Assembly (NCBI RefSeq): GCF_002354895.1 | Contig: NZ_CP023439.1 | Span: forward strand, 3,968,001-4,032,000 | Source: Thauera sp. K11 | Lineage (GTDB): Bacteria; Pseudomonadota; Gammaproteobacteria; Burkholderiales; Rhodocyclaceae | DNA: 64,000 nt | Reading direction: 5' to 3' | Shown: positions 1-10,512 of the stretch, piece after piece | Position numbering within the stretch: position 1 is the stretch's first letter | Layout of the letters: each line of letters opens with the position of its first letter | Made by a program: the position numbers and the translations under genes | The notes under the pieces: model-generated | What the model was told of the DNA's origin: nothing | What the model saw: only the letters and a program-made list of their open reading frames with translations | The model's database searches: none

Positions 1-2652
<2,652 letters not shown>

Positions 2653-2708
2653 GGGGTCTTACCTCGGTCGTTCTGCAATCACCGGGAACGCCATGCACGA
2701 ATGCGAAC

Positions 2709-2742
2709 GGCGCCACAAACCGGCTGAAGGTTTGTGAGCGCC
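2709..2742 (-). promoter_or_regulatory. hairpin overlapping the SAH aptamer 3' end (probable expression platform)
   Basis: On the minus strand GGCGCTCACAAACC can pair with GGTTTGTGGCGCC across a 7-base loop, giving 13 pairs with one bulged base. The 5' arm includes the conserved aptamer 3' segment GGCGCTC, so this stem and the aptamer stem exclude one another. No U-run follows. The switch therefore probably acts on translation or on a downstream structure rather than as a simple terminator (inference). Confidence 0.6.
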
Positions 2743-2800
2743 GTTGATCGGTTGCCGAGCCTGGCCCGCACGTCGTGCGGCGGGTCGCAGCGCTCCTCGG
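2734..2800 (-). promoter_or_regulatory. S-adenosylhomocysteine (SAH) riboswitch aptamer upstream of metH
   Basis: Read on the minus strand, the segment opens CCGAGGAGCGCTGCGAC, continues through a GC-rich hairpin to CCAGGCTCGG, and ends AACGGCGCTCAC. These are the three conserved blocks of the ahcY-motif SAH riboswitch. CCGAG can pair with CTCGG, and GAGCGC with GCGCTC. SAH riboswitches are known upstream of ahcY, metH and metF in beta- and gammaproteobacteria and raise expression when SAH accumulates. It lies 81 bases upstream of the metH ATG. Confidence 0.93.
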
Positions 2801-2812
2801 CAGAAGTGCCGG

Positions 2813-2842
2813 ATTCTATCGGCTCAGGCCGAGATCTGCCAA
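2813..2842 (-). promoter_or_regulatory. sigma-70-like promoter of metH
   Basis: On the minus strand TTGGCA (2842-2837) and TAGAAT (2818-2813) are separated by 18 bases. Each matches five of six consensus bases. Transcription would start near 2806, just upstream of the SAH aptamer, which is the expected position. Confidence 0.65.
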
Positions 2843-2899
2843 TCCGGCAGGGCGATCGCACGAAGGGTCTTGCAGCCGTCGGGATGGCGCGACGCGGCA

Positions 2900-3004
2900 G
2901 GTCTGGCGGCGGGGGATGCGCGGAGCGGGCGAGCACTGTCCGAGTCCCGAGCGCAGCGAAGTCGAGTTGCGCAGAACGCGGAGCGCATCCCCCGCCGTCA
3001 GACC
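2900..3004 (+). repeat. dispersed palindrome-ended repeat, copy A (105 bp)
   Basis: The ends are near-perfect inverted repeats of about 22 bp (GGTCTGGCGGCGGGGGATGC and its complement). The interior carries GCACTGTCCGAGTCCCGAGC. Copy B at 44134-44238 differs at about 4 of 105 positions, and copy C at 62060-62165 is inverted. Similarity continues leftwards (shared GCACGAAGGGTC near 2858) and rightwards (GGATTCGGGGCACTC), so the full unit is nearer 150-170 bp. It lies between the metH promoter and a lipoprotein gene and encodes no credible protein. MITE or REP-like. Confidence 0.9.
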
Positions 3005-3049
3005 GGATTCGGGGCACTCATGCGATTGCCCTGCAATCCCGGCGCGGGC

Positions 3050-3661
3050 TTACCACCAGTAGGGCCAGTATCCGTAGCCGTGGAATCTCGGGTGCAGCGG
3101 ATACGGATAGCCAAAAGGGTAGGGGTGCCCCCAGGGGCCCCACATCGCCCCGTCGGGCGGATACACGTAGGTCTGGCTGGTGCGCACGACCTTGCCGTCG
3201 ATGAAATGCACGTTGAACAGCGTGGCGATCGAGGCGCCGTATTCGTTGCGGATGTTCCAGTCCCACACTTCCTCGCCCGACAGCTTGAAGAACTGCTCGG
3301 AACGGTGCTGGCCGAGCAGGCGCGACACCTCGTCGCGCGTCATGCCTTTCGTCACCCGCGCCAGGTTGTCGCCGTCGAGCGCATCCCACTGCCGCAGCAC
3401 GATGCCGCCGGCGTCGACCTGCACCATCAGGCAGGTGTGGCCGTAGGGCTGGGTCGCGTATTCCAGCGTGGTGGTGCCGTCCTCGTTCTGCCAGCGCCGG
3501 GTGGGCTCGCCGCGCGCGGCGAGCGCCTCGGCCTCGGTGGTGAAGGGCCGCGGCGGCGCGAATGCGGCGCAGCCGCCCAGGATCGACGTGCACACGACCA
3601 GCAGCAGCGCGAACAGCCAGGGGCGGGCGCTGCGCGCCGCCGCAGTGGATGGGGCGTCCAT
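3050..3661 (-). CDS. BamE/SmpA-like outer-membrane lipoprotein (paralogue 1)
   Basis: A 203-residue predicted lipoprotein. The start at 3661 was chosen because it gives a classical lipoprotein signal (hydrophobic run LFALLLVVC, lipobox ILGGC, Cys31); longer in-frame starts run through the upstream gene. The body holds a BamE-like segment (GMTRDEVSRLLGQ followed by a WDWNI strand). The tail is rich in Tyr, Pro and Gly and ends GYGYWPYWW. It lies 14 bases downstream of a paralogue with the same segment and is surely co-transcribed with it. BamE-fold lipoproteins often assist outer-membrane assembly, but the exact role of this one is unknown. No essential residue is visibly lost. Confidence 0.85.
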   Translation of the reverse strand: MDAPSTAAARSARPWLFALLLVVCTSILGGCAAFAPPRPFTTEAEALAARGEPTRRWQNEDGTTTLEYATQPYGHTCLMVQVDAGGIVLRQWDALDGDNLARVTKGMTRDEVSRLLGQHRSEQFFKLSGEEVWDWNIRNEYGASIATLFNVHFIDGKVVRTSQTYVYPPDGAMWGPWGHPYPFGYPYPLHPRFHGYGYWPYWW

Positions 3662-3675
3662 TCCTTGCCTCCCGA

Positions 3676-4167
3676 TCAACCTCGATGCTTCGTGTAGCGG
3701 CCGGTGCCGACCACGCGGCCGTCGGTGTTGAACGACACGGTGAAATAGGCGGGTTCGCCGCCGGTCGCCTGGCCGTGGTCGATCTTCCATTCCCACACGG
3801 TTTCCTGCTTGAGCTGGAAGAACTGGCTGGACGCCGGCTTGCCCAGCAGCCGCCTCACCTGGTCGCCGTTCATGCCGGTTTCGACCCGCGCGAAGGTCCG
3901 CTCGTTCAACACCTGGTCGATGCTGCGCAGGATGCGGTCGGCGCCGATCGTGATCATGAAGCATTCGATGCCCTCGGGCTGGCGCGAATATTCCCAGGTG
4001 ACGGAACCATCGTCGTTGCGCCATTCCATCTGCGGCGGACCGAAACGGTCGCGCACCTGCTGCTCGGTGGATACGCCCGGTTCGAGTTCGCGCAGGTTGA
4101 TGTAGTCGCAGGCGGCGAGGCCGATCGCCGACAGCAGGGAACACAGCCAGACCACGATGCGCTTCAT
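3676..4167 (-). CDS. BamE/SmpA-like outer-membrane lipoprotein (paralogue 2)
   Basis: A 163-residue lipoprotein starting MKRIVVWLCSLLSAIGLAAC, with the lipidated Cys at residue 20. Two BamE-like half-motifs are visible: LEPGVSTEQQVRDRFGPP near residue 28, and VETGMNGDQVRRLLGKP near residue 95. Each is followed by an aromatic strand (WEYSRQ, VWEWKI). It is the first gene of a two-gene operon with the paralogue downstream. The start at 4167 was chosen for the signal peptide; in-frame starts further upstream would add a non-signal extension. The family is recognised but the specific function is not known. Confidence 0.87.
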   Translation of the reverse strand: MKRIVVWLCSLLSAIGLAACDYINLRELEPGVSTEQQVRDRFGPPQMEWRNDDGSVTWEYSRQPEGIECFMITIGADRILRSIDQVLNERTFARVETGMNGDQVRRLLGKPASSQFFQLKQETVWEWKIDHGQATGGEPAYFTVSFNTDGRVVGTGRYTKHRG

Positions 4168-4262
4168 CGAAAGACTCCCTCCATGGTTTCGTTTGCAGGG
4201 CGCCGCCGCGCGGGGACGTGCATTCCTGCGAAAGCTCGAAGCCCCGCGGCAGGCGCCTGGGC

Positions 4263-4268
4263 TAGAAT
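4263..4268 (+). promoter_or_regulatory. possible -10 element for the first binding-protein gene
   Basis: TAGAAT lies 67 bases before the ATG at 4335, in the same sequence context (GGCTAGAATCG) as the -10-like box upstream of the HD-GYP gene at 17.5 kb. No good -35 is visible, so this is a weak call. Confidence 0.3.
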
Positions 4269-4334
4269 CGGCGAACACCGGGCGCTTTGCAATGCCCGGC
4301 GCGGTGCTTGTTTGCGACATTTCGGAGGTTTCAC

Positions 4335-5453
4335 ATGCAAAAGAAAACCCTGGTTGCCCTCGCCCTCGCCGGCCTGGGCATGACGGCAGCACACGCCCAG
4401 ACGGTCGTCAAGATCGGCAACGCCGGCCCGCTCACCGGGCCCATCGCCCATATCGGCAAGGACACGGAGAACGGCGTGCGCCTGGCGCTGGACGACGCCA
4501 ACGCCAAGGGCATCACGATCGGCGGGCAGGCGGTGAAGTTCGAACTCGTCAGCGAGGACGACCAGGCCGACCCGCGCACCGCCACCACCGTCGCCCAGCG
4601 CCTGAGCGACAACGGCGTGAAGGGCGTCGTCGGCCACCTGACCTCGGGCGCCTCCATTCCCGCCTCGCGCATCTACGAGCAGGCCGGCATCCCGATGATC
4701 ACGCCCTCCTCCACCAACCCGAAGCTGACGCAGCAGGGCTTCAAGACCACCTACCGCGTGATCGCCAACGACCTGCAGCAGGGCGAGGCGATGGCGAAGT
4801 ACGCCACCGGAGCGCTGAAGGTGAAGCGCATCGCGATCATCGACGACCGCACCGCCTACGGCCAGGGCCTGGCCGACGCCTTCGCCGACAGCATGAAGAA
4901 GATGGGCTCCGAGGTCGTGGGCCGCGAGTTCACCACCGACAAGGCCACCGACTTCATGGCCATCCTCACCAAGATCAAGGGCAAGAACCCCGACGCGGTG
5001 TTCTACGGCGGCATGGACGCGCAGGGCGGCCCGATGCTGCGCCAGTTGCGCCAGCTCGGCATGAACGCCACCTTCCTCGGCGGCGACGGCGTATGTACGG
5101 CGGAGATGGTCAAACTCGCCGGCGACGCGATGAGCGACAAGGTGTTCTGCACCCAGGCCGGCATCCCGATCGGGAAGATGCCGGGCGGCGATGCCTTCCT
5201 CGCCCGCTTCAAGCAGCGCTTCAACGCCGAGATCCAGCTCTACGCGCCGTATGCCTACGATGCGGCGACGGCGCTGATCGAGGCGATGAAGAGCGCCGGC
5301 TCGACCGATCCGGCCAAATACACGCCAGCCCTGCAGAAGGTCTCCTTCAAGGGCGTGACCGGCGACATCGCGTTCGATCCGAAGGGCGACATCAAGGTCG
5401 GCGGCGTCAGCATGTACCACTACAAGGGCGGCAAGTGGGAGGCGTTCGACTGA
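4335..5453 (+). CDS. branched-chain amino acid ABC transporter substrate-binding protein (first paralogue)
   Basis: A periplasmic Leu/Ile/Val-type binding protein of 372 residues that would deliver substrate to the LivHMGF transporter encoded downstream. The start MQKKTLVALALAGLGMTAAHAQ gives a type I signal peptide and has GGAGGT seven bases or so upstream. The mature protein has the periplasmic-binding fold with family-typical blocks: GPLTGPIAHIGKD, EDDQADPRTATTVAQRL, STNPKL, DDRTAYGQGLAD and YAPYAYDA. It is closely related to the next gene along its whole length, so the pair arose by tandem duplication. A 245-base gap with its own promoter signal separates the two. The ligand could be leucine-type or another amino acid; the sequence does not decide. 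Confidence 0.93.
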   Translation: MQKKTLVALALAGLGMTAAHAQTVVKIGNAGPLTGPIAHIGKDTENGVRLALDDANAKGITIGGQAVKFELVSEDDQADPRTATTVAQRLSDNGVKGVVGHLTSGASIPASRIYEQAGIPMITPSSTNPKLTQQGFKTTYRVIANDLQQGEAMAKYATGALKVKRIAIIDDRTAYGQGLADAFADSMKKMGSEVVGREFTTDKATDFMAILTKIKGKNPDAVFYGGMDAQGGPMLRQLRQLGMNATFLGGDGVCTAEMVKLAGDAMSDKVFCTQAGIPIGKMPGGDAFLARFKQRFNAEIQLYAPYAYDAATALIEAMKSAGSTDPAKYTPALQKVSFKGVTGDIAFDPKGDIKVGGVSMYHYKGGKWEAFD

Positions 5454-5468
5454 TCCGCCGCAGCATGC

Positions 5469-5490
5469 ACGCCCCGCCGGGGTGCGTGGC
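5469..5490 (+). terminator. stem-loop after the first binding-protein gene
   Basis: CACGCCCC and GGGGTGCGTG form a GC-rich stem with a three-base loop and one bulge, 16 bases after the stop codon. No T-run follows, so it may be an mRNA 3'-end stabiliser or a weak terminator. Confidence 0.4.
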
Positions 5491-5550
5491 GGGGATCTGA
5501 CGCGCACCGCCGCGGGGCGCCCGGGCCCTCCCGGCCCGGTTCCTGCGGCG

Positions 5551-5566
5551 TGGCACGGTTTGTGCA
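5551..5566 (+). promoter_or_regulatory. sigma-54 (-24/-12) promoter for the second binding protein and livHMGF
   Basis: TGGCACGGTTTGTGCA matches the consensus TGGCACG-N4-TTGCA with one mismatch. The GG and GC doublets have the required 12-base spacing. A start near 5577 would leave a leader of about 120 bases before the ATG at 5699. This suggests nitrogen control of the uptake system. No perfect NtrC site was found beside it. Confidence 0.65.
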
Positions 5567-5698
5567 TCGCAGCATATGCCGTGCTGCGCAATGCGCATGC
5601 GCACAGCGCTCGCCCGATGCTTTTTTGGGCACAATACGGGCGCGTTTCGGCTTCAATCCCACGCTCCCCCCTCACTCGATTTCGCTGGAGGATCAAGC

Positions 5699-6814
5699 AT
5701 GAAGAAAACCGTCGTCGCAGCCGCAGTCATGAGCATCGGCCTGGGCGCCGCCCAGGCGCAGGAAGCCGTCGTCAAGCTGGGCAGCGCCGCGCCGCTGACC
5801 GGCACCATCGCCCACCTCGGCAAGGACCTCGAGAACGGCACGCGGCTGGCCATCGAAACGATCAATGCGCAGGGTGTCACCATCGGCGGCAAGAAGGTCA
5901 GGTTCGAACTGATCGGCGAGGACGACCAGGCCGACCCGCGCACCGGCACCACCGTGGCGCAGCGCCTCGTCGATGCGGGCGTCAAGGGCGTGGTCGGCCA
6001 CCTGAACTCCGGCACCTCGATCCCCGCCTCGCGCATCTACGACCAGGGCGGCATCCCGCAGATCTCTCCGGCATCGACCAATCCGAAGCTGACGCTGCAG
6101 AACTTCAAGGGCGTGTTCCGCACCATCGCCAACGACGTACAGCAGGGCGGCGCGCTGGGCAGCTTCGCGGTGAAGGGGCTGGGGGCGAAGAAGGTGGCGA
6201 TCATCGACGACCGCACCGCCTACGGCCAGGGCCTGGCCGACGAGACCGAAAAGGCGGTGAAGGCCGCCGGCGCCCAGGTCGTGGCGCGCGAATTCACCAC
6301 CGACAAGGCCACCGACTTCAACGCCATCCTGACCAAGATCCGCGCCACCGGCCCCGACGTGATCTTCTTCGGCGGCATGGACGCGCAGGCCGGCCCGATG
6401 CTGCGCCAGTTGAAGCAGCTCGGCGTGAACGCCAAGTTCCTGACCGGCGACGGCGGCTGCAGCCCGGAGATGATCAAGCTCGCCGGCGACGCGATGACCG
6501 CCACCACCTACTGCTCGATGGCCGGCCTGCCGCTGGACAAGATGCCGGGTGGCGCGGCGTTCCGCGACCAGTACAGGAAGCGCTTCAACGGCGAGGTGCA
6601 GCTCTACGCGCCGTATGCCTACGACGCGGCGATGGCGATCGTGAAGGCGATGGAGAAGGCCGGCTCGCCGGAGCCGTCGAAGTACCTGCCCGAACTGAAG
6701 AAGAGCGACTTCGCCGGGGTGACGGGCAACGTGTCGTTCGACGGCAAGGGCGACATCAAGGAAGGCGCGGTGACGATCTACAGTTTCAAGGACGGCAACT
6801 GGGTTCCGATGTGA
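5699..6814 (+). CDS. branched-chain amino acid ABC transporter substrate-binding protein (second paralogue)
   Basis: A 371-residue periplasmic binding protein of the Liv family, paralogous to the preceding gene. The start MKKTVVAAAVMSIGLGAAQAQ was chosen because it supplies the signal peptide and follows GGAGG; a longer upstream start would bury the signal. Conserved blocks are GSAAPLTGTIAHLGKD, EDDQADPRTGTTVAQRL, SPASTNPKLTL, DDRTAYGQGLADE and YAPYAYDA. It lies 134 bases ahead of livH and is probably the main binding protein of that operon. A perfect 11-bp hairpin just after its stop may let it be made in excess of the membrane subunits, as in other binding-protein operons. Confidence 0.94.
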   Translation: MKKTVVAAAVMSIGLGAAQAQEAVVKLGSAAPLTGTIAHLGKDLENGTRLAIETINAQGVTIGGKKVRFELIGEDDQADPRTGTTVAQRLVDAGVKGVVGHLNSGTSIPASRIYDQGGIPQISPASTNPKLTLQNFKGVFRTIANDVQQGGALGSFAVKGLGAKKVAIIDDRTAYGQGLADETEKAVKAAGAQVVAREFTTDKATDFNAILTKIRATGPDVIFFGGMDAQAGPMLRQLKQLGVNAKFLTGDGGCSPEMIKLAGDAMTATTYCSMAGLPLDKMPGGAAFRDQYRKRFNGEVQLYAPYAYDAAMAIVKAMEKAGSPEPSKYLPELKKSDFAGVTGNVSFDGKGDIKEGAVTIYSFKDGNWVPM

Positions 6815-6820
6815 TTCCTT

Positions 6821-6848
6821 CCCTTCACGCCTGACGCGGCGTGAAGGG
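6821..6848 (+). terminator. perfect 11-bp hairpin between binding-protein gene and livH
   Basis: CCCTTCACGCC and GGCGTGAAGGG flank a six-base loop immediately after the stop at 6814. There is no T-run. It is likely an attenuating or mRNA-stabilising element that separates high expression of the binding protein from lower expression of the transporter genes. Confidence 0.6.
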
Positions 6849-6948
6849 GCGGGCCGGGCGGGACGCGGCACCTTCCGCGCCGCCCGGCCCGTCTTCTCGA
6901 TCCCCGGCCGCGCCTGCCTGGCGGCCCGTCAGACTCGGCAAAGGCAAC

Positions 6949-7881
6949 ATGGAAACCCTCATCCAGCAACTCATCAACGGCCTGGTGATCGGCAGCGTGT
7001 ATGCGCTGATCGCGCTGGGCTACACGATGGTCTACGGCATCCTCGGCCTGATCAACTTCGCGCACGGCGACGTGCTGATGGTCGGCGCGCTGGTCGCACT
7101 GCAGACCATGATGTTCCTCATGGGCATGGCGCCCGGCATGTCGCCGCTGGTGATGCTGTCGATCGCGCTGCTGGTGGCGATCGTCGTGTGCATGCTGCTC
7201 GGTTTCACGATGGAGCGCCTGGCCTACCGGCGCCTGCGCAACGCGCCGCGGCTGGCGCCGCTGATCACCGCCATCGGCATGTCCTTCCTGCTGCAGACGA
7301 TCGCGATGATCATCTGGGGGCGCAACTACCACACCTATCCGCAACTGATCTCGACCACGCCGCTGCAGCCGATCGAGGGCGTGTTCGTGACCCCGGTGCA
7401 GGTCACCATCGTCCTCGTCTCGGCCTCGCTGATGGTCGGCCTGCTGCTGCTGGTCAATCGCACCAAGATCGGCCGCGCGATGCGCGCCACCGCCGAGAAC
7501 CACCGCGTCGCCAGCCTGATGGGCGTGGACACCAATGCGGTGATCGCCTTCACCTTCGTCATCGGCGCGGCGCTGGCCGCGGTGGCGGGCGTGATGTTCG
7601 CCAGCAACTACGGCATCGCCCACTACGGCATGGGTTTCATGCCCGGCCTGAAAGCCTTCACCGCCGCGGTGCTGGGCGGCATCGGCAACCTCGGCGGCGC
7701 CATGCTCGGCGGCGTCGTGCTCGGCCTGGTCGAATCCTTCGGCGCGGGCTACATCGAACACCTCACCTTCGGCTTCCTGAACTCCTCGTACCAGGACATC
7801 TTCGCCTTCATCATCCTCGGGCTGGTGCTGATCTTCCGCCCGACCGGGCTGCTGGGCGAACGCGTGTCGGACCGCGCATAA
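6949..7881 (+). CDS. livH: branched-chain amino acid ABC transporter permease LivH
   Basis: A 310-residue inner-membrane permease that with LivM forms the channel of the Liv importer. It starts METLIQQLINGLVIGSVYAL and has about eight hydrophobic segments. The family signature LGYTMVYGILGLINFAHGD lies near residue 23, and AVLGGIGNLGGAMLGG near residue 240 corresponds to the cytoplasmic loop that meets the ATPases. The start at 6949 was preferred over an upstream one that adds a Pro/Arg-rich extension. livM follows after 15 bases. Confidence 0.95.
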   Translation: METLIQQLINGLVIGSVYALIALGYTMVYGILGLINFAHGDVLMVGALVALQTMMFLMGMAPGMSPLVMLSIALLVAIVVCMLLGFTMERLAYRRLRNAPRLAPLITAIGMSFLLQTIAMIIWGRNYHTYPQLISTTPLQPIEGVFVTPVQVTIVLVSASLMVGLLLLVNRTKIGRAMRATAENHRVASLMGVDTNAVIAFTFVIGAALAAVAGVMFASNYGIAHYGMGFMPGLKAFTAAVLGGIGNLGGAMLGGVVLGLVESFGAGYIEHLTFGFLNSSYQDIFAFIILGLVLIFRPTGLLGERVSDRA

Positions 7882-7896
7882 GGGAGCGACCACACC

Positions 7897-9006
7897 ATGA
7901 ACGAACTCGCCGCCGCCATCCCCTGGCTGGGCAAACGCAACCCCATGGCCGCGCGCTGGCTGATCATCATCATCGCGCTGGCCGCGCCGCTGATCGCCTG
8001 GCAGTTCGGCCGGAGCTGGGTGCGCATCCTCGACTTCGCGCTGCTGTACATGATGCTGGCGCTGGGCCTGAACCTGGTGGTGGGCTTCGCCGGTCTGCTC
8101 GACCTGGGCTACATCGCGTTCTACGCGGTGGGCGCGTACACCTTCGCCTTCCTCGCCTCGCCGCACTTCGAGGTCCATCTGCCGTTCTGGGTGATCCTGC
8201 CGCTGGGCGCCGGCTTCGCCGCGCTGGCCGGCATCGCGCTGGGCTTTCCGGTGCTGCGGCTGAGGGGCGACTACCTCGCCATCGTGACGCTGGGCTTCGG
8301 GGAGATCGTGCGCATCTTCATGCTGAACCTGAACTACCCGGTGAACATCACCAACGGGCCGCAGGGCATCAACATGATCGACCCGATCAACCTGTTCGGC
8401 TGGGACCTGTCGCGCAACATCCAGATCGGCGAGAACTTCACGATCAACTCGCTGTTCCTCTACTACTACTTCTTCCTGCTGGCGGTGACGGGCTCCATCC
8501 TCTTCATCCAGCGCCTGCAGATCTCGCGCATCGGCCGTGCCTGGGCGGCGATGCGCGACGACGAACTGGCGGCCAAGGCGATCGGCATCAACACCCGCAA
8601 CATGAAGCTGCTGGCGTTCTCGCTCGGCGCCACCTTCGGCGGCGTGTCGGGCTGTCTGTTCGGCGCCTTCCAGGGTTTCGTCAGCCCGGAGAGCTTCAGC
8701 CTGATGGAGTCCATCGCGGTGCTCACCATGGTGGTGTTCGGCGGCATGGGCAACATCGCCGGCGCGGTGGTCGGCGCCTTCGTGCTCGCCCTGCTGCCCG
8801 AGATCCTGCGCGACGTCGCGGTGCCGCTGCAGCAGACGCTGTTCGGCCACGTGCTGCTCGACCCCGAAGTGCTGCGCATGCTGCTGCTGTCCCTGGCCAT
8901 GATCCTGATGATGCTGCTGCGCCCGGCGGGCATGATCCCGGCGCGCGCCCGCTACTCCCACGACCGGCACCTGACCGAGAAGCTCAAGCAGGAGGGCGCC
9001 AAGTGA
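7897..9006 (+). CDS. livM: branched-chain amino acid ABC transporter permease LivM
   Basis: A 369-residue inner-membrane permease and partner of LivH. The N-terminus MNELAAAIPWLGKRNPMAAR is cytoplasmic, followed by multiple membrane spans. Family blocks are LGLNLVVGFAGLLDLGYIAFYAVGAY (seen near residue 58), PVLRLRGDYLAIVTLGFGEI and FGGMGNIAGAVVGA. The C-terminus is charged (HLTEKLKQEGAK). Its stop overlaps the GTG start of livG by four bases, so the two are translationally coupled. Confidence 0.95.
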   Translation: MNELAAAIPWLGKRNPMAARWLIIIIALAAPLIAWQFGRSWVRILDFALLYMMLALGLNLVVGFAGLLDLGYIAFYAVGAYTFAFLASPHFEVHLPFWVILPLGAGFAALAGIALGFPVLRLRGDYLAIVTLGFGEIVRIFMLNLNYPVNITNGPQGINMIDPINLFGWDLSRNIQIGENFTINSLFLYYYFFLLAVTGSILFIQRLQISRIGRAWAAMRDDELAAKAIGINTRNMKLLAFSLGATFGGVSGCLFGAFQGFVSPESFSLMESIAVLTMVVFGGMGNIAGAVVGAFVLALLPEILRDVAVPLQQTLFGHVLLDPEVLRMLLLSLAMILMMLLRPAGMIPARARYSHDRHLTEKLKQEGAK

Positions 9007-9776
9007 TCACGCTGCTCGAAGCCCGCGGCATCGGCAAGCGCTTCGGCGGCCTGCAGGCGCTGTCAGACGTGTCGCTGACCATCCGCAAGGGCGAGGTGTA
9101 TGGCCTGATCGGCCCCAACGGCGCCGGCAAGACGACCTTCTTCAACGTGCTGACCGGCGCCTACACGCCGGACGGCGGCGAGTTCGTCTTCAACGGCTCC
9201 GAGCTGCCGGCGGGCAAGCCGCACAAGGTGGTGGGCCGCGGCATCGCCCGCACCTTCCAGAACATCCGCCTGTTCCGCGAGCTGACCGCGCTCGAGAACG
9301 TCATGGCCGGCCACCACATCCGCACCAAGGCGGGCGTGTGGGGCGTGCTGACGCAGAACCGCTTCACCCGCGAGGAAGAGCGCCTGACCACCGAGCGCGC
9401 CTACGAACTGCTCAAGTACGTCGGCATCGCGCACTTCGCCGACGTGGTGTCGAAGAACCTGTCCTACGGCGACCAGCGCCGGCTCGAGATCGCCCGCGCG
9501 CTGGCCACCGAGCCGCAGTTGCTGGCGCTGGACGAACCGGCGGCCGGCATGAACGCCACCGAAACCGCGCAGTTGAAGGTGCTGATCGAGCAGATCCGCC
9601 GCGACGGCATCACGGTGATGCTGATCGAGCACGACGTGAAGCTGGTGATGGGCCTGTGCAACCGCGTCGCCGTGCTCGATTTCGGCAGGAAGATCGCCGA
9701 GGACGTGCCCGCCGAAGTGCAGAAGAACGAAGCGGTGATCGCCGCCTACCTCGGCGGAGGCAAGCATGCACACTAA
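9003..9776 (+). CDS. livG: branched-chain amino acid ABC transporter ATP-binding protein LivG
   Basis: A 257-residue cytoplasmic ATPase subunit. The start is the GTG at 9003, inside a GTGA overlap with the end of livM. It contains Walker A GPNGAGKTTF, the LivG-type signature segment LSYGDQRRLEIARAL, Walker B LLALDEPAAGMN and the switch region LIEHDVKLVMGLCNRVAVLD. The length and the insertion after Walker A are typical of the LivG branch. It overlaps livF by 11 bases. Confidence 0.95.
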   Translation: MITLLEARGIGKRFGGLQALSDVSLTIRKGEVYGLIGPNGAGKTTFFNVLTGAYTPDGGEFVFNGSELPAGKPHKVVGRGIARTFQNIRLFRELTALENVMAGHHIRTKAGVWGVLTQNRFTREEERLTTERAYELLKYVGIAHFADVVSKNLSYGDQRRLEIARALATEPQLLALDEPAAGMNATETAQLKVLIEQIRRDGITVMLIEHDVKLVMGLCNRVAVLDFGRKIAEDVPAEVQKNEAVIAAYLGGGKHAH

Positions 9777-10500
9777 TCCGGTATCGCCGCTGCTGCAGTT
9801 GCAGAACCTGCAGATCGCCTACGGCGGCATCAAGGCGGTGAAGGGCATCGATCTCGAACTCTACGCCGGCGAACTCGTCTGCCTGATCGGCGCCAACGGC
9901 GCCGGCAAGACCACCACGCTGAACGCGATCGCCGGCGTGCTGCCGGTGGCCGGCGGCGAAATCAGCTACGCCGGCGACAAGATGAACGCCGTGCCGGCCC
10001 ACCGGCGCCTGCGCCGCGGCATCGCGCTGGTGCCCGAAGGGCGCGGCATCTTCACCCGGCTGACGGTGGAAGAGAACCTGCGCATGGGCGCCTACACCCG
10101 CAGCGACGCCGCCGGCATCGACGCCGACCTGGAACGCGTCTACACCATGCTGCCGCGGGTGAAGGAACGCCTGCACCAGATCGCGGGCACGCTGTCGGGC
10201 GGCGAACAGCAGATGGTGGCGATCGGCCGCGCGCTGCTGTCGCGCCCCAGACTGCTGCTGCTCGACGAACCGTCGATGGGCCTGGCGCCGCTGGTCGTGG
10301 AGAAGATCTTCGAGGTCGTGCAGTCGGTCGCCAGGGAAGGCGTGACCATCCTGCTCGTCGAGCAGAACGCCAACCTGGCGCTGGAATTCGCGCAGCGCGG
10401 CTACGTGATGGAATCGGGCAGGATCACCCTGACCGGCACCGGCGAGGCGCTGCTGGCCGACCCGAAGGTGCGCGCGGCCTACCTGGGCGAGGCTGCCTGA
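9766..10500 (+). CDS. livF: branched-chain amino acid ABC transporter ATP-binding protein LivF
   Basis: A 244-residue cytoplasmic ATPase subunit that pairs with LivG. Visible motifs are Walker A GANGAGKTTT, the ABC signature LSGGEQQMVAIGRAL, Walker B LLLLDEPSMGLAP and the H-loop region LLVEQNANLALEFA, which has Gln in place of the usual His, as is common in LivF. It is the last gene of the liv operon. The convergent comM gene ends only 12 bases away, with no visible terminator between them. Confidence 0.95.
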   Translation: MHTNPVSPLLQLQNLQIAYGGIKAVKGIDLELYAGELVCLIGANGAGKTTTLNAIAGVLPVAGGEISYAGDKMNAVPAHRRLRRGIALVPEGRGIFTRLTVEENLRMGAYTRSDAAGIDADLERVYTMLPRVKERLHQIAGTLSGGEQQMVAIGRALLSRPRLLLLDEPSMGLAPLVVEKIFEVVQSVAREGVTILLVEQNANLALEFAQRGYVMESGRITLTGTGEALLADPKVRAAYLGEAA

Positions 10501-10512
10501 CGCCGCGGCGCC

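Noticed and set aside
2775..3062. Small protein (MRRVAALLGR...) spanning repeat copy A
   Set aside because: Similar peptides can be read from copies B and C in different contexts. This is translation of the dispersed repeat, not a gene.
5466..5486. NtrC site (TGCAC...GGTGC) upstream of the second binding protein
   Set aside because: The half-sites are four bases too far apart for the NtrC consensus; it is better explained as the hairpin after the first gene.
6778..8970. 730-codon minus-strand frame opposite livH and livM
   Set aside because: Antisense to two well-recognised permease genes, with His/Gln-rich composition typical of reverse-strand shadows.
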